The notes beneath the pieces are model-generated. The model was given only the letters and a program-made list of their open reading frames with translations, searched no databases and was not told where the DNA came from. A stretch of DNA of 34,365 nucleotides from Chloroflexota bacterium (GTDB taxonomy: Bacteria > Chloroflexota > Ktedonobacteria > Ktedonobacterales > JADMIN01). The DNA lies in contig JAKAIY010000021.1 of the NCBI GenBank assembly GCA_021814145.1, positions 1 through 34,365 on the forward strand, in the 5' to 3' direction. The translations under genes and the position numbers were made by a program. Shown piece by piece: positions 32,963 through 34,365 of the stretch (within the stretch, counting starts at the first letter, position 1; every line of letters begins with the position of its first letter).

Positions 32963-34365
32963 ATGAAACTCGGACTATATTGGGTCTACGCCACGCGGTC
33001 ACTGATGCGCGGCGGCCAGCGCACGCTGCTGGCGATTTTCTGTGTGGTCGTCGGCGTGATGGCGATCGTTTCGCTCCAACTGGTCGGCGCGGCCATCAAC
33101 CAGAGCTTGACGGGCAACGTGCGTGACAGCAACGGCGGCGACATCTCCGTCACGTCGGCGATCATCAACCTGCGCCCTGACCAGCTGAGCATCTTCGACC
33201 AGCTCAAGAGTGAGGGCAAGATCACCCAGTTCACCGCGGTCTCCGGCCATCAGGGGCAGAGCGACGCCCAGAATGGCACGACCCAGTACTTTGAGTTGCG
33301 CGCGGTGGACCCAGCGGTATTCCCGCTGGCGGGCGCGCCTACGTTCCTCAGCCCCAGTGGCGCGACGCTCTCCTCGGCGCTGGCCGGCGATGGCATCGTG
33401 CTGACCCAGACGCTGGCGCGGAACCTGGACGTGAAGGTGGGTGACCCGATCAGCATTACCTCGGATGACGGGCGCGTGGTCAACGGGACCGTCACCGGCA
33501 TTCTCGCCAGCGCGGGCTTCTTCCAGCGGCCACAGGCGCTGGTCGCGCTCTCCACCTATGCGGCGCTCCCCAGCTCATCGGGGCTGCCCGCCAGCTATAG
33601 CGCGGTATACGCAAACGTTCCCGGCCACACGGACGCCAACGCCAGCAGCGTGAAGAGCGAGATCGAGCGGGAGCTTCCGACCGCCAACGTCACGACAACC
33701 AAGGACGCGCTGCAGCAGAACGCGAGCGATGTCCAGAACATCCGCTACTTCCTGCAGGTCGTCGGCCTGCTCTCGCTGCTGATTGGCGGCGTCGGCATCG
33801 TCAACACCATGCAGGTGTTGCTGCGGCGGCGGCAGACCGAGATCGCCGTGCTCAAAACGTCGGGCTACCGGCGCGGCGACCTCTACGCGCTCTTCGGGCT
33901 GGAAGCGGGACTGCTGGGCCTGGTTGGCGGCGCCATTGGCTCGGCGGCGGGCCTGGGTGTCTCGCTGCTGGTGCGCAATCTGGTGGTCGAGCGCTTCTTC
34001 ATTGACCTGCCGGTGGTGATTGATCCGGGCATCATCGCCTCAGGCGTCATCATCGGCGTGGCGACCGCGCTGATCTTCGGCCTGATGCCTATCGCGCAGG
34101 CTGCGCAGGTCCGCCCGATAGCGGTGCTGCGCGGCGTCAGCGAGGGCAATCGTGGCGCGGGCTGGGCGCTGACTGTCGTTCTGGTCATCCTGCTGGCGGC
34201 GCTGTTCTTCGGTCTGTCGTACGTCATCCTCGGCAACCTGGTGGTGGCCGGCGCGGCCATCGCTGGCGCGGCTGTGGCGCTGGGCGTGCTGAGCGGGATC
34301 TTCTACGGGCTGGTGTTCCTCATCAGCCACTTCCCGGTCCCGGAGCGGCTGACATGGTGGTACGC
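32963..34365 (+). CDS. ABC transporter permease, FtsX/MacB family, cut by window end
   Basis: At least 467 residues; the frame is open at the right edge. A first membrane helix (about 20-45, LLAIFCVVVGVMAIVSLQLV) is followed by an extracytoplasmic MacB-like periplasmic core domain (about 50-255). An FtsX domain with three helices follows (beginning FLQVVGLLSLLIGGVGIVNT, then QTEIAVLKTSGYRRGDL, a typical coupling region, and IIASGVIIGVATALIFGLMP). After AQAAQVRPIAVLRGVSEG further hydrophobic helices begin, which suggests a long DUF214-type permease with two FtsX halves. It is the partner of the ATPase encoded just upstream. GGAGAG lies about 13 bases before the ATG. Confidence 0.88.
   Translation, partial: MKLGLYWVYATRSLMRGGQRTLLAIFCVVVGVMAIVSLQLVGAAINQSLTGNVRDSNGGDISVTSAIINLRPDQLSIFDQLKSEGKITQFTAVSGHQGQSDAQNGTTQYFELRAVDPAVFPLAGAPTFLSPSGATLSSALAGDGIVLTQTLARNLDVKVGDPISITSDDGRVVNGTVTGILASAGFFQRPQALVALSTYAALPSSSGLPASYSAVYANVPGHTDANASSVKSEIERELPTANVTTTKDALQQNASDVQNIRYFLQVVGLLSLLIGGVGIVNTMQVLLRRRQTEIAVLKTSGYRRGDLYALFGLEAGLLGLVGGAIGSAAGLGVSLLVRNLVVERFFIDLPVVIDPGIIASGVIIGVATALIFGLMPIAQAAQVRPIAVLRGVSEGNRGAGWALTVVLVILLAALFFGLSYVILGNLVVAGAAIAGAAVALGVLSGIFYGLVFLISHFPVPERLTWWY

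Overview
The window is GC-rich, densely coded bacterial DNA. No rRNA, tRNA, CRISPR array, insertion sequence or phage gene was seen. An FGD-like F420-dependent oxidoreductase, a B12-dependent acyl-CoA mutase encoded apart from its B12-binding subunit, several OmpR-type regulators and a Lys/Arg-poor, Ala/Arg-rich codon style fit a high-GC Chloroflexota-like organism (for example Ktedonobacteria or Thermomicrobia relatives). That placement is inference; no phylogenetic marker here settles it.

Left part (1-20975), mostly housekeeping and accessory genes: an AarF/UbiB-type kinase; an AAC(3)-type acetyltransferase coupled to a small membrane protein; a CocE/NonD hydrolase; two DUF4870-like membrane paralogues, each with its own strong terminator; a thiolase followed by an acyl-CoA mutase large subunit; a PrxQ/BCP peroxiredoxin; a membrane-anchored glucosaminidase-like protein; a minus-strand cluster (TPR protein, F420-dependent oxidoreductase, methyltransferase); mnmG; an alpha/beta hydrolase with a DUF983 protein; and an unusual receiver-wHTH-PAS regulator whose receiver lacks most catalytic residues.

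Centre (21211-29047), the most interesting region: a co-directional run encoding a GNAT protein, a 90-residue Cys-containing protein, and the central module of ATP-dependent (class I) anaerobic benzoyl-CoA degradation. The order is oah-like hydrolase, had-like dehydrogenase, dch hydratase, then four benzoyl-CoA reductase subunits (C-B-A-D, equivalent to bzdN-O-P-Q). Both ATPase subunits are short (272 and 302 residues), as in the Azoarcus Bzd subtype and unlike the long BcrA of Thauera. Working together these would reduce benzoyl-CoA to the dienoyl-CoA (Bcr), hydrate it (Dch), oxidise the alcohol (Had) and open the ring (Oah). No ferredoxin, ferredoxin reductase, benzoate-CoA ligase or transporter gene is present in the window. 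The Shine-Dalgarno sites of bcrC and bcrB lie inside perfect inverted repeats.

Right part (29048-34365): a terminator after bcrD, an AT-rich regulatory region with 20-bp-spaced direct repeats, a canonical OmpR-type response regulator overlapping a soluble sensor-less histidine kinase, a methyltransferase on the opposite strand, and a divergent MacB/LolD-type ABC exporter (ATPase plus a permease cut by the window edge). The exporter is preceded by a good sigma-70-like promoter and a triple CGACATAT repeat.
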